Below are positions 54,609-63,620 of a stretch of DNA of 64,000 bases, one piece after another (positions within the stretch are counted from its first letter, which is position 1; each line of letters opens with the position of its first letter). The notes beneath the pieces were generated by a model. It was not told the origin of the DNA, did no database searches, and was given only the letters and a program-made list of their open reading frames with translations. Origin of the DNA: Betaproteobacteria bacterium (GTDB taxonomy: Bacteria; Pseudomonadota; Gammaproteobacteria; Burkholderiales; Rhodocyclaceae); contig JADJLT010000002.1 in NCBI GenBank assembly GCA_016709965.1, positions 62,001 to 126,000 of the forward strand, written 5' to 3'. The translations under genes were made by a program, and so were the position numbers.

Positions 54609-56081
54609 ATGACGACCTTGTCTCGCGAAGAAACCGAAGCCCTCATTGCCGAGGTGCTTGAGGTATATCCGGAAAAAGCCCAGAAGGACCGCGCCAAGCA
54701 TCTCGCGGTCAACGATCAAACAGTTGAACAATCCAAGAAGTGCATTACTTCCAACCGCAAGTCCCTGCCGGGCGTCATGACCATTCGTGGTTGCGCCTAC
54801 GCCGGCTCCAAGGGCGTGGTCTGGGGTCCGATCAAGGACATGATCCACATTTCGCACGGCCCGGTTGGTTGCGGACAGTACTCCCGCGCCGGTCGCCGTA
54901 ATTACTACGTCGGCACCACCGGGGTCGACACCTTCGGCACGATGAATTTCACCTCCGACTTCCAGGAGAAGGACATCGTCTTCGGCGGCGACAAGAAGCT
55001 CGCCAAGCTGATCGACGAAGTCGAACTGCTCTTCCCGCTGCACAAAGGCATTTCGGTCCAGTCCGAGTGCCCGATCGGACTCATCGGTGACGACATCGAA
55101 TCCGTCTCCAAGAAGGGCGCTGCAAATATCGGCAAGCCGGTTGTTCCGGTGCGCTGCGAAGGCTTCCGCGGTGTGTCGCAGTCTCTCGGCCACCACATCG
55201 CCAACGACGCCATCCGTGACTGGGTACTCGACAAGCGCGACGGCCAGCCCTTCGAGTCCACCCCGTACGACGTCGCCATCATCGGCGACTACAACATCGG
55301 TGGCGATGCCTGGGCAACCCGCATCATCCTCGAGGAAATGGGTCTGCGCGTCGTTTCCCAATGGTCCGGCGACGGCACCATCGCGGAAATGATGAACTCC
55401 CCGAAAGTGAAGCTGAACCTGCTGCACTGCTATCGTTCGATGAACTATATCTCCCGTCACATGGAAGAGAAGTACGGCATTCCTTACCTGGAATACAACT
55501 TCTTCGGCCCGACCAAGATCATCGAATCACTGCGCAAGATCGCCGCCTTCTTCGACGATTCCGTCAAGGAAAAGACCGAAGCCGTCATCGCCCGCTACCA
55601 GCCGATGGTTGACGAAATCATCGCCAAGTACAAGCCACGTCTGCAGGGCAAGAAGGTCATGCTCTACGTCGGTGGTCTGCGTCCGCGTCACGTCATTGGT
55701 GCTTACGAAGATCTCGGTATGGAAGTCATCGGTACCGGCTACGAGTTCGGCCACAACGACGACTACGACCGCACGATCAAAGAAATGGGTGATGCCACCC
55801 TGCTTTACGACGACGTCACCGGTTTCGAACTGGAAGAGTTCGTCAAGAAGCTGAAGCCCGATATGGTCGGCTCGGGCATCAAGGAAAAGTACATCTTCCA
55901 GAAGATGGGTATTCCGCTCCGCCAGATGCACTCTTGGGACTACTCCGGTCCGTACCACGGCTACGACGGATTCGCCATCTTTGCCCGCGACATGGACATC
56001 GCACTGTCCAGCCCGGTCTTTGGCAATCTGGTCCCGCCATGGAAAAAGGCTGTTGCTGAAGAAGTTAAGAAGGCCGCCTGA
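54609..56081 (+). CDS. nifD: NifD, nitrogenase MoFe protein alpha chain
   Basis: A 490-residue alpha subunit. P-cluster ligands are in [22 protein letters not shown] and [11 protein letters not shown]; FeMo-co ligands are the cysteine of [15 protein letters not shown] and the histidine of [15 protein letters not shown]. The conserved histidine [14 protein letters not shown] is also present. AGGAGG precedes the ATG at 54609; the upstream ATG in frame is rejected. All active-site residues I can place are intact. Confidence 0.98.
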   Translation: MTTLSREETEALIAEVLEVYPEKAQKDRAKHLAVNDQTVEQSKKCITSNRKSLPGVMTIRGCAYAGSKGVVWGPIKDMIHISHGPVGCGQYSRAGRRNYYVGTTGVDTFGTMNFTSDFQEKDIVFGGDKKLAKLIDEVELLFPLHKGISVQSECPIGLIGDDIESVSKKGAANIGKPVVPVRCEGFRGVSQSLGHHIANDAIRDWVLDKRDGQPFESTPYDVAIIGDYNIGGDAWATRIILEEMGLRVVSQWSGDGTIAEMMNSPKVKLNLLHCYRSMNYISRHMEEKYGIPYLEYNFFGPTKIIESLRKIAAFFDDSVKEKTEAVIARYQPMVDEIIAKYKPRLQGKKVMLYVGGLRPRHVIGAYEDLGMEVIGTGYEFGHNDDYDRTIKEMGDATLLYDDVTGFELEEFVKKLKPDMVGSGIKEKYIFQKMGIPLRQMHSWDYSGPYHGYDGFAIFARDMDIALSSPVFGNLVPPWKKAVAEEVKKAA

Positions 56082-56112
56082 GTCAGCTCAACGGCAAATC
56101 CTTGAACCTTAA

Positions 56113-56141
56113 GCCCGGCACCGCAGATGAGCGGTACGGGC
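56113..56141 (+). other. Intercistronic hairpin nifD-nifK
   Basis: GCCCG/CGGGC with inner ACCGC/GCGGT stems close an AGATGA loop. It ends 13 bases before the nifK ATG, right beside the AAGGAG ribosome site, so it could affect nifK translation or mRNA stability. Confidence 0.6.
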
Positions 56142-56154
56142 AAGGAGATAGCAA

Positions 56155-57723
56155 ATGCAAACCGCAGAAAAGATTAACCCCTGTTATCCGCTGTTCCGCG
56201 ACGACGACTACAAGAAGAACCTGGCTGAGAAGCGCGTTCTTTTTGAAGAAATGAATCCGCCGGAAAAAGTCTGGGAGACCTTCGTCTGGACCACGACCAA
56301 GGAATATCAGGACCTCAACTTCAAGCGTGAAGCCCTGACGGTTGACCCCGCCAAGGCCTGCCAGCCGCTCGGCGCCGTTCTCTGTGCCTCCGGCTTCCAC
56401 AAGACCCTGCCCTACGTGCATGGATCGCAAGGCTGCGTCGCCTACTTCCGCACCTACTTCAACCGCCACTTCAAGGAACCGTGCTCCTGTGTTTCCGACT
56501 CGATGACGGAAGATGCAGCCGTGTTCGGTGGTCAGAAGAACATGATTGACGGCCTCGAGAATGCCAAGGCGATCTACAAGCCGGACATGATTGCCGTCTC
56601 CACGACCTGCATGGCCGAGGTGATCGGTGACGACTTGAATGCCTTCATCAACAACACCAAGAAAGCCGGCAACATTCCTCAGGAATACCCGGTTCCCTTC
56701 GCCCATACCCCGTCTTTCGTCGGTTCGCACACGACCGGCTGGGACAACATGGAAGAAGGCATCCTGCGCTCCTTCACGCTGAACTTCATGGACGGCAAGA
56801 AGATCGGTTCGAACGGCAAGGTCAACATCGTTCCTGGCTTCGAAACCTACCTCGGCAACTTCCGCGTCATCAAGCGCATGCTGGCTGAAATGGATGTTGA
56901 TTACACCTACCTATCCGATTGCAGTGAAGTGTTCGACACCCCGGCCGATGGTGAATTCCGCATGTACGCCGGCGGCACGACGATCGACGAAATCAAGGAT
57001 TCGCCGAACGCCATCACGACCCTGCTGCTGCAGCCGACACAGCTGGAAAAGACGAAAAAATTCGTTGAGAACACTTGGAATCATGAAATTCCGAAGCTCA
57101 ACGTCCCGATGGGTGTCGAGTGGACGGACGAATTCCTGATGAAGGTTTCCGAAGTTACCGGCAAGGCGATTCCGGAATCTCTGGCCAAGGAGCGCGGTCG
57201 CTGTATGGACCTGATATCCGACAGCCACGCCTGGCTGCACGGCAAGAAATTCGCCCTCTACGGCGACCCGGACTTCGTCATGGGCATGGTCAAGATTCTG
57301 CTCGAAGTCGGCGCGGAGCCAACCCACATTCTGGCGCACAACGGCAACAAGCGTTGGGCCAAGGTCATGGAAAAGCTTCTCGCCTCCAGCCCGTTCGGCG
57401 TCAATGGCAAGGTCTATGCAGGCAACGACCTGTGGCACATGCGCAGCCTGTGCTTCACGGACAAGCCGGATTTCCTGATCGGCAACAGCTACGGCAAGTA
57501 CATCCAGCGCGACACCCGCCACCTCGGCGAAGCGTTTGAAGTGCCGCTGATCCGCCTCGGCTTCCCGCTGTTCGACCGTCATCACCTGCATCGTCAGACC
57601 ACCATGGGCTATGAAGGCATGATGTCCATCGTCACCCAGCTGACCAATGCTGTCCTTGAGCAACTCGACAAGGAAACGATCGGCATGGGTACGACCGACT
57701 ACAACTTCGACCTGGTTCGCTAA
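56155..57723 (+). CDS. nifK: NifK, nitrogenase MoFe protein beta chain
   Basis: A 522-residue beta subunit. P-cluster cysteines appear in AKACQPLGAVLCASGF, HGSQGCVAYFRTYFNRHF and STTCMAEVIGDD, and the beta serine region is AHTPSFVGSHTTGWDN. The C-terminus ends normally (TTDYNFDLVR). AAGGAG precedes the ATG. It is followed by a hairpin and nifT. Confidence 0.98.
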   Translation: MQTAEKINPCYPLFRDDDYKKNLAEKRVLFEEMNPPEKVWETFVWTTTKEYQDLNFKREALTVDPAKACQPLGAVLCASGFHKTLPYVHGSQGCVAYFRTYFNRHFKEPCSCVSDSMTEDAAVFGGQKNMIDGLENAKAIYKPDMIAVSTTCMAEVIGDDLNAFINNTKKAGNIPQEYPVPFAHTPSFVGSHTTGWDNMEEGILRSFTLNFMDGKKIGSNGKVNIVPGFETYLGNFRVIKRMLAEMDVDYTYLSDCSEVFDTPADGEFRMYAGGTTIDEIKDSPNAITTLLLQPTQLEKTKKFVENTWNHEIPKLNVPMGVEWTDEFLMKVSEVTGKAIPESLAKERGRCMDLISDSHAWLHGKKFALYGDPDFVMGMVKILLEVGAEPTHILAHNGNKRWAKVMEKLLASSPFGVNGKVYAGNDLWHMRSLCFTDKPDFLIGNSYGKYIQRDTRHLGEAFEVPLIRLGFPLFDRHHLHRQTTMGYEGMMSIVTQLTNAVLEQLDKETIGMGTTDYNFDLVR

Positions 57724-57732
57724 ACAGGATCG

Positions 57733-57768
57733 CCGGCAGGTCTCGGGTTCACGCCCGTTCCCTGCCGG
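57733..57768 (+). other. Intercistronic hairpin nifK-nifT
   Basis: CCGGCAGG and CCTGCCGG form an 8-bp outer stem with an inner CGGG/CCCG stem. It lies nine bases after the nifK stop. It may be an attenuator or stabiliser between the high-level structural genes and the rest of the operon. Confidence 0.6.
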
Positions 57769-57786
57769 TTCTGAGGGAGAAGCTGT

Positions 57787-58014
57787 ATGGCCAATATCAT
57801 GATTCAACAAGGCGAAAAAGGCGGGCTGGTTTTTTACCTGCCGAAGCGCGATCTGGAAGCCTCTATCGAGTCCATCGAATTCGACACCGCTGAGAAATGG
57901 GGTGGCGAACTGAAGCTGGACAACGGCGGGACTTACTACATCGACCCCATCGCCAAGCCGCCACGTCTGCCCATTTCCCTGCGTGCCAAGCGCCTCGGCG
58001 CTGCCGAAGACTAA
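57787..58014 (+). CDS. nifT: NifT/FixU
   Basis: A 75-residue NifT: MANIMIQQGEKGGLVFYLPKRDLEASIESIEF followed by KWGGELKLDNGGTYYIDP. A small conserved protein usually just after nifK; its function is unknown and it is dispensable in tested species. Ribosome site GAGGGAGA. Confidence 0.93.
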   Translation: MANIMIQQGEKGGLVFYLPKRDLEASIESIEFDTAEKWGGELKLDNGGTYYIDPIAKPPRLPISLRAKRLGAAED

Positions 58015-58025
58015 GGAGATTCATC

Positions 58026-58217
58026 ATGGCAATGAAAATCGACCCCGACATGTGCACCGCCTGCGGTGACTGCAAGCCGGTTTGCCCCACCAAGTCGATC
58101 AGCTCCGGCAAGATCTTCTTCAAAATCGATGCTGCGACCTGCACGGAATGCGACGGCCACAACGATTCACCGTTGTGTGTCGATGTCTGCCCGTCCGGTT
58201 GCATCAGCCCGGCCTGA
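58026..58217 (+). CDS. Ferredoxin, 2x[4Fe-4S]
   Basis: A 63-residue ferredoxin with motifs CTACGDCKPVCPTKSI and CTECDGHNDSPLCVDVCPSGC. It is the second FdxN-like protein of the window (compare 34075). It starts 11 bases after nifT with AAGGAG. Probably an electron donor for NifH or part of maturation. Confidence 0.92.
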   Translation: MAMKIDPDMCTACGDCKPVCPTKSISSGKIFFKIDAATCTECDGHNDSPLCVDVCPSGCISPA

Positions 58218-58232
58218 TCAGAGCCTTGAGCC

Positions 58233-58267
58233 GAGCGCCTGGCGTAGCGAAAGTTCGCCCGGCGCTC
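58233..58267 (+). other. Intercistronic hairpin before nafY
   Basis: GAGCGCC and GGCGCTC form a 7-bp stem around a 21-base loop, 15 bases after the ferredoxin stop. No U-tract, so more likely a processing or stabilising hairpin than a terminator. Confidence 0.5.
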
Positions 58268-58292
58268 CACTGAAGCCTTTCTGGAGACCACC

Positions 58293-59024
58293 ATGTCCGA
58301 TACCCCGATTGCCTCTCGCGAAGCCGCCCTGCGCATCGCCCTCGCTGCCCGCACCTTGAATGGTCTCGATGTTCGTGCCTTGGTCGGTGCGCTGATTGAA
58401 TCACTCGGTACTCCGCTGACGGAAGCCAAACTCGGCACATTGACCGTCGACGATTTGCGCGCCATTCTGGCAGGCGATTTTGCCGACCAGGGATGCCATG
58501 TCGGCGTTGACGCTGAAACGCTCAAACAGGCCGTCCGCATGCTCTGGGGCGAAGGTATGGAAAACAGTGATTTCCCCGCTGTCGACGCCTACATAGAAGG
58601 CGAAATGCCAGGCTCCCTGCGCGTGGCAATTGCTGCCAATCGCGGCGAGAATCTCGACGGCCACTTCGGTTCGTGCGAACGCTTCCTGATTTATCAGGTC
58701 GGACCGGAAGCGGTAAAGCTGATCAGCATTCGGAGCACCGTGGAAGCCGATGGCGCGGAAGACAAAAATGCTGCCCGCTCAGCCCTCATCAATGACTGCC
58801 AGATCGTCTACGTGCAATCCATTGGCGGCCCGGCTGCGGCCAAAGTGGTTCGCGCCGGCGTCCATCCAGTCAAGAAGCCGACCGGCGGCAAGGCAAGAGA
58901 GGTTCTGGTGGAACTGCAGGGCCGCTTGCCCAGCCCTCCACCCTGGCTGGCGCAAATCATGGGAGTGCCATCAGCTTCATTGGCACGCTTCAAAAAAGAC
59001 CTTGAAGCGGAGGAATCTGCGTGA
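58293..59024 (+). CDS. nafY: NafY/NifY, FeMo-co-binding apo-MoFe protein chaperone
   Basis: A 243-residue two-domain protein. The N-terminal helical NafY domain (about 1-100, LGTPLTEAKLGTLTVDDLRAILAGDF) binds apo-NifDK by family, and the C-terminal NifX-like domain (about 108-230, LRVAIAANRGENLDGHFGSCERFLIYQV) binds FeMo-co. NafY and NifY are close relatives; the two-domain form and place before DUF6129 fit either name. It overlaps the next gene by four bases. Confidence 0.88.
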   Translation: MSDTPIASREAALRIALAARTLNGLDVRALVGALIESLGTPLTEAKLGTLTVDDLRAILAGDFADQGCHVGVDAETLKQAVRMLWGEGMENSDFPAVDAYIEGEMPGSLRVAIAANRGENLDGHFGSCERFLIYQVGPEAVKLISIRSTVEADGAEDKNAARSALINDCQIVYVQSIGGPAAAKVVRAGVHPVKKPTGGKAREVLVELQGRLPSPPPWLAQIMGVPSASLARFKKDLEAEESA

Positions 59025-59284
59025 TTACGCCATCCCAACTTGCACAGGTCGGCGAAGCAACCTTGCTCGACCCACGAGTCGCCTCACTTCGCCAGCGCTT
59101 CCCCGATCTGCATTTCACCGAATGCAGTGAAGATGACGTTTCGCCGCTCTATCAACCGGCGTTCAGCGTACAAGGCCACGACCTGTATCTGATCAGCGGC
59201 GCCTCCGGCCACTGCCTGGCGCTGACCAACGATGCGACGGCTGCCACGGGCATTCTGATTGCCGCCAAAGTCGATGATGAATGA
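59021..59284 (+). CDS. DUF6129-family small protein
   Basis: An 87-residue protein like the small DUF6129 proteins found with nafY in nif clusters. It has no known function or motif; the middle (TECSEDDVSPLYQPAFSVQGHDLYLISGASGHCLALTND) looks like a beta sandwich or ferredoxin-like fold. It starts in the nafY stop and overlaps lrv by 8 bases, so it is coupled on both sides. Confidence 0.82.
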   Translation: MITPSQLAQVGEATLLDPRVASLRQRFPDLHFTECSEDDVSPLYQPAFSVQGHDLYLISGASGHCLALTNDATAATGILIAAKVDDE

Positions 59285-60032
59285 AAGCCGACCGGCTGAA
59301 GCAGGCGTCGGTCGCTTTGGTCTGTGCTCCGGTTGCAGTTTCTTTCCGGATTATTTGAACACAGGTCGCTGCACGCCGGGCGATGCCTGTATTCGCGCCC
59401 ACAGTGGCCGCCAGATCGACCGCTTCCTGCGCGCCAATCCGGAACTGGCTATCAATTACCTGAGCGACATCTTCTGGGAACGGCGTGCCATCGCAGCACG
59501 CTATGCGCCGGTCGACGCGATATACGGGCTGAAATCTGACCCCGACGAAGTCGTCCGTCGCGTAGTCGCCACCCGCTTGCCGGTGGATACATTGATCAAT
59601 ATGGTTGGCGACCCGGATCGTGAAGTCAGACTTTCCGTAGCGGCTCGGCTGCCTGAACCCCTGCTCATTCAGCTGATCTACGACCCGGATTACCTGATCC
59701 GCGCCACGGTTGCCCGCCGCTTGCCTCATGGCCAACTGTCCAAACTGGTCAGGGACCCTGAACGCGAAGTACGCAAGGTCGTTGCGGCTCGTCTTCCCCC
59801 CTTTGCGCTGCACATGCTGGCCGAGGATGCAGAACCGGAAGTTCGCGCCATTGTGGCCGAACGCGCCCTGCCCGGGCTGGCCGCAGCATTGCTCCAGGAC
59901 AGCGAATGGTGGGTGCGCCTGGCAGCTGTCAGTCATGCACCGACTGAGTTTTTGCCGCCACTGATCGACGACCCGGAGCTTGAAGTCCGGGAAGCTGCTC
60001 AAGCGCGTCTCGACGAATCAAAAACCACCTGA
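59277..60032 (+). CDS. lrv: LRV-type leucine-rich-repeat [4Fe-4S] protein
   Basis: A 251-residue protein like Azotobacter LRV. An N-terminal [4Fe-4S] motif CSGCSFFPDYLNTGRCTPGDAC (about 17-38) is followed by about eight alpha-helical leucine-rich-variant repeats, each with a DPDxEVR-like turn (DPDEVVRRVVATRLP, DPDREVRLSVAARLP, DPEREVRKVVAARLP). The function is unknown; protein-protein contact is likely. The start at 59277 is one of two adjacent ATGs. Confidence 0.9.
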   Translation: MNESRPAEAGVGRFGLCSGCSFFPDYLNTGRCTPGDACIRAHSGRQIDRFLRANPELAINYLSDIFWERRAIAARYAPVDAIYGLKSDPDEVVRRVVATRLPVDTLINMVGDPDREVRLSVAARLPEPLLIQLIYDPDYLIRATVARRLPHGQLSKLVRDPEREVRKVVAARLPPFALHMLAEDAEPEVRAIVAERALPGLAAALLQDSEWWVRLAAVSHAPTEFLPPLIDDPELEVREAAQARLDESKTT

Positions 60033-60046
60033 TCCCGAGGAGAATC

Positions 60047-61015
60047 ATGAAGCAAAACCAGGGCTGGATTGAGTACTGCAAATCACTATCGCCAGCGATT
60101 GTCGAAACCTGCGCCAAAACACCGCTCAGTGCCGGGCAGGCTGGTCTGGTAAAGGCCTTGGGTACGGCGCTGCCGGACTGGAAATTCCGTCACTCAATCG
60201 GCCGCGGTGGTTGGTACCGCCTCGGTGGCATCGTCGATCCAAGTGGTCATCGTGTCAGCGACAGCCTCGAAAGCTGGGTCGAGGATGCACTGGATGAGCG
60301 CGATGGGAACATGGGACAGCTGATTGATGACTTTTCAGGACAAGAGCTATATGCCACCCGGCTGGTCGGGCAAACGCATTACCTGGTTGCGCAGTCCGGC
60401 GAGGCCAGCGACGACTTCCTGCAACTGGAAATAGAAGACTTGCAGGAAATCCGCTGCCATCAATTGTTCGTCAACGAACCGGGCACGATAGAGGAATTGG
60501 TCGATCCGCGCGGTGGCAAGCAAACGCCCATCCAAGTAGGTTTGCCTTTCTACAAATTCCGCCGCATTCAGCATATTGGCAACTTCCTGGCGCGCATTCT
60601 GGCCCAAACGCACGAACCGGCCCCCATTCATCGCATGATTGAGGACTGGACCAGAAGCAGCGCCGGCAATACCAGTGCATTTTACAATCACTGGGTCATC
60701 GCTACCCGTGAGCACCTTGACCGCTACCATCAGCCCGTTTTTCGAGCCCAACCGATCGCCGTGATGGCCGGTGACCCACCTGAGTTTGAAGCAACTGCTG
60801 GCACTAGCGGCCTGAAACTACAAGATGCGCTGAATCATTTTGATCACGAAATTGGCTATCCGCTCGCCTGGTACTTTCACATGCTCAGCACTAAAGCCGT
60901 ACCGCACTGGGTAGCGCAAACCGTCGTCGAAGATGCACTTGCCGGCTTTGCCTATCTGCCGCAGCGTGATGTGGACGTTGTGCGTGGCTGGCTGCATCGG
61001 CCATATTCGATTTGA
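60047..61015 (+). CDS. Unknown protein at end of nifHDK operon (322 aa)
   Basis: I do not recognise it. A soluble protein with a glycine/tryptophan-rich segment (FRHSIGRGGWYRLGGIVDPSGHRVSDSLESWVED), an acidic stretch at about 115-135 and a C-terminal helical region with aromatic residues (EIGYPLAWYFHMLSTKAVPHWV). There is no cysteine cluster. GAGGAGA precedes the ATG, 14 bases after lrv. Co-transcription with nifHDK suggests a nitrogenase-linked role. Confidence 0.8.
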   Translation: MKQNQGWIEYCKSLSPAIVETCAKTPLSAGQAGLVKALGTALPDWKFRHSIGRGGWYRLGGIVDPSGHRVSDSLESWVEDALDERDGNMGQLIDDFSGQELYATRLVGQTHYLVAQSGEASDDFLQLEIEDLQEIRCHQLFVNEPGTIEELVDPRGGKQTPIQVGLPFYKFRRIQHIGNFLARILAQTHEPAPIHRMIEDWTRSSAGNTSAFYNHWVIATREHLDRYHQPVFRAQPIAVMAGDPPEFEATAGTSGLKLQDALNHFDHEIGYPLAWYFHMLSTKAVPHWVAQTVVEDALAGFAYLPQRDVDVVRGWLHRPYSI

Positions 61016-61094
61016 TCAAAGCAGAAATGCTGCGCCAATAGTGTCACCACATATCGGTCTTTCGCGTGTCACTGCGCAATGCGACAAAGCCCAC

Positions 61095-61826
61095 TTATAC
61101 CTGATGTTCACGGTATCCCTGTGGGTGGGCTTCGTAGGCGGAATCGAAGATATGGTAACGATTCTTCCCGCCAATTTTGGCCCGGTACATTGACTGATCA
61201 GCCTGTCGAATCAGTTGTTTAGCGTCGACCTCGTCTGCTTGCGGGTAAAACGTGACACCAATGCTGGCCGAGACCTGCAAGCCGAGGTCACCCCACATGA
61301 CCGGTTGTTCCACGGCTGTCAGCATTCGTTTCAGCAGCGAGAGGCAGGCCGCCGTGTCGTCCAGATCAATCAGAACCGCTACGAACTCGTCACCACCAAT
61401 TCGGGCCAGCGTATCCCCTTCGCGCAATTCGTCTTTCATGCGCTTCGCCAGGGCAACGAGCACCTGATCACCTGCATCGTGCCCATGTTGGTCGTTGATG
61501 GCCTTGAAACCATCCAGATCCACGAAGGCGACGGCCAACGGTTTCTGACGCCGCAGCGCCTGTGCCATTGCTTGTTGCAGGCGATCCGTCAGTAGCGAGC
61601 GGTTGGGCAGATTGGTCAACGCATCAAAGTGAGCAACGTGCTCCAGCCAGCTTTGATGTTCCTTGGCAACCGTGATGTCGGAGAACAGCGCTACATATTG
61701 CCGTGTGTTGCCCTTGTTATCGCGCACAGCGCTGATCGCAACGAGCTCGGCAAATAATTCGCCGTTCTTTCGACGGCTCCAAAGCTCCCCATCCCAATAG
61801 CCCGCCGACAGCAGATCAGCCCACAT
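61095..61826 (-). pseudogene. GGDEF half of a split sensor diguanylate cyclase
   Basis: 243 codons continuing the preceding gene in another frame: the rest of a PAS domain (DGELWSRRKNGELFAELVAISAVRD and YVALFSDITVAKEHQSWLEHVA) and a full GGDEF domain (FDALTNLPNRSLLTDRL, LARIGGDEFVAVLID). The sequence PDYYAV lies in frame just upstream of the ATG, showing the real reading comes from the upstream half. One extra base in the nine-G tract would join them. May be a broken gene, a slippery-tract switch or a sequencing error. Confidence 0.8.
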
Positions 61827-63481
61827 TACTGCGTAATAATCGGGCAGGGGGGGGGCAAGGTTTTAGGCGGGGCGGCCGGGGCAAGCAGGGGACGAGGGGT
61901 GGGGTCGCGTTTAGCCACCTTACAATCATGTTGTACTGATTTGAGCAGGAGGGGATTCTGACCGATCGCATCCTCGCGGGAGAAACCTGTTATGCGTGTG
62001 AACGCTTCGTTGACGTCGATAATGGTGCCATCTGCGTTGGTGATGATAATGCCCTCGCGGGCATGGCTGAACACACTGGCGGCAAGCAGAAGTTTTTCTT
62101 CTTTCTGCTTGCGCTCCGTAATGTCCTGTACCAACCCGGCCAAACGAATCACACGCCCGCTGGCGTCGCGCTCTGGAAAACCCATGACGAAGCAAGCGCG
62201 CTGCTCACCATCAGGCTGCACGGTCATCAGCTCAAGTTCGTAGGGCGTACCGTCCGACACTGCCTTGCCCACTGCATCAAACAGTAGTTGCGTGGACTGC
62301 GGCGTATATAGCTCGACCTGGCCCTCAAGGTTCGGAATACCCAAGGCGGGGTCACGGCCGAAAATCCGGAACATCTCGGGCGACCAGGTCACAACGTTGG
62401 TATCCACCTCCCACTCAAAACTGGCCAGATGCGCCAAATTTTCTGTTCGCTCCATCATGAGCTGACGGCGTTGTAAGGATTTTTCCAGCAAAGAGCGTGC
62501 ATCAATTTCCCGTTTTGCGCTGACGTGCAATCGCCAATACACGATCAAAATAGCCAAGAGTAGCAGCGCAGTTATCGAGACAGCGATCGCGAAATTCCGT
62601 GATACACCATGGTCAAAACGAATGGACAGCCAACGATTATTTAAACGCTGGTTTTCCTCAACGGACATCGCTTTGAATACCTTGTCCATGGCACTACCCA
62701 AAGCCGCCCAATCCTTGCGCACCACCATGCTTTGGCCCAGGATCGGAAAGGGGGTCGGTGCAGCAATCTTGATATTGGATAAACCCATTTGGTCTATCAG
62801 GAATGTGGCCGTGGACAGATCCCCGACATAGGCGTCGCCCTCAGCCGAAGCAAGTGCCAGCAACGCCTGCGGGGTCCCATCCCGTTCGAGCAATTGGATG
62901 CCTGGCACATCCTTGCGCAGCATTTCACTGATCAGAAAACCTTTTTCAACCAAGACCCGTTTGCCTTGCAGGCCATCAACATTAAGGACGACCGCCCCGT
63001 CATTACGGGTCAATATCACGAACGGAGAAAACAGGTATTCCTGCGTAAACACACCCAGTCGCTGGCGACTGGGTGTACGCCGCGCAGTGAGAATGGCGTC
63101 GGGCCCTTCGGGGGTACCCAAGCGTGTCCATGCTTCGGCAAACGTTCCGCCGAGATTCGGAATGAAATCACAATGAATTTTCAAGACACCGCAGATAACT
63201 TGCGCGTAGTCCACCGAGATCCCTTTGGGCGCCTTGAGATCGAACTGGTAGGGTGGATTATCAACGGTCCTGAACCTGACAGTATGGCCAGCCGCAATCC
63301 AGGCTTGCTCCTCTGGCGACAAATTCACTCGCTGGGCAATCTGGCCTACCAATACTTTTAGATCGACGGACTCTTCTGCGGCGCCAGCCGATAGCGGCAT
63401 CAGTACGGGTACAGAGCCTAAAAAACAGCGAAACAGCAGGCCCCACACCGAATGTTTTATTACAAACTCATTCATCGACAT
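61826..63481 (-). pseudogene. Sensor half of a split diguanylate cyclase (SBP-PAS)
   Basis: 551 codons: signal peptide (about 1-35), a bacterial solute-binding-like sensor domain (about 65-285, FRTVDNPPYQFDLKAPKGISVDYAQV), a membrane helix (about 300-320, AIAVSITALLLLAILIVYW), a first PAS (about 350-465) and the start of a second PAS (about 475-515, EGIIITNADGTIIDVNEAFTRITGFSREDAIGQNP). After LLLKS the protein turns Pro-rich and stops about 35 residues later. Its GGDEF domain is in another frame immediately downstream. Confidence 0.85.
61847..61904 (+). repeat. Nine-G tract and G-quadruplex-type array
   Basis: A run of nine G at 61847-61855, then GGGG runs at 869-872, 878-881, 888-891, 896-899 and 901-904 (add 61000), separated by 1-6 bases. 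This fits a G-quadruplex motif. It lies exactly at the break between the two halves of the sensor gene. Confidence 0.75.
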
Positions 63482-63620
63482 GATCAGCGTATTCGAGCCC
63501 CCACGAGAAACGTTTTAAGCATACTCCACTGTATTTACTCGTGATTGCGGTCAATCAACACTTTTGGCAATTCCGGGAACTGAATTATTGCGATCAGCTT
63601 GATCGGTCATCCAGACTCGA

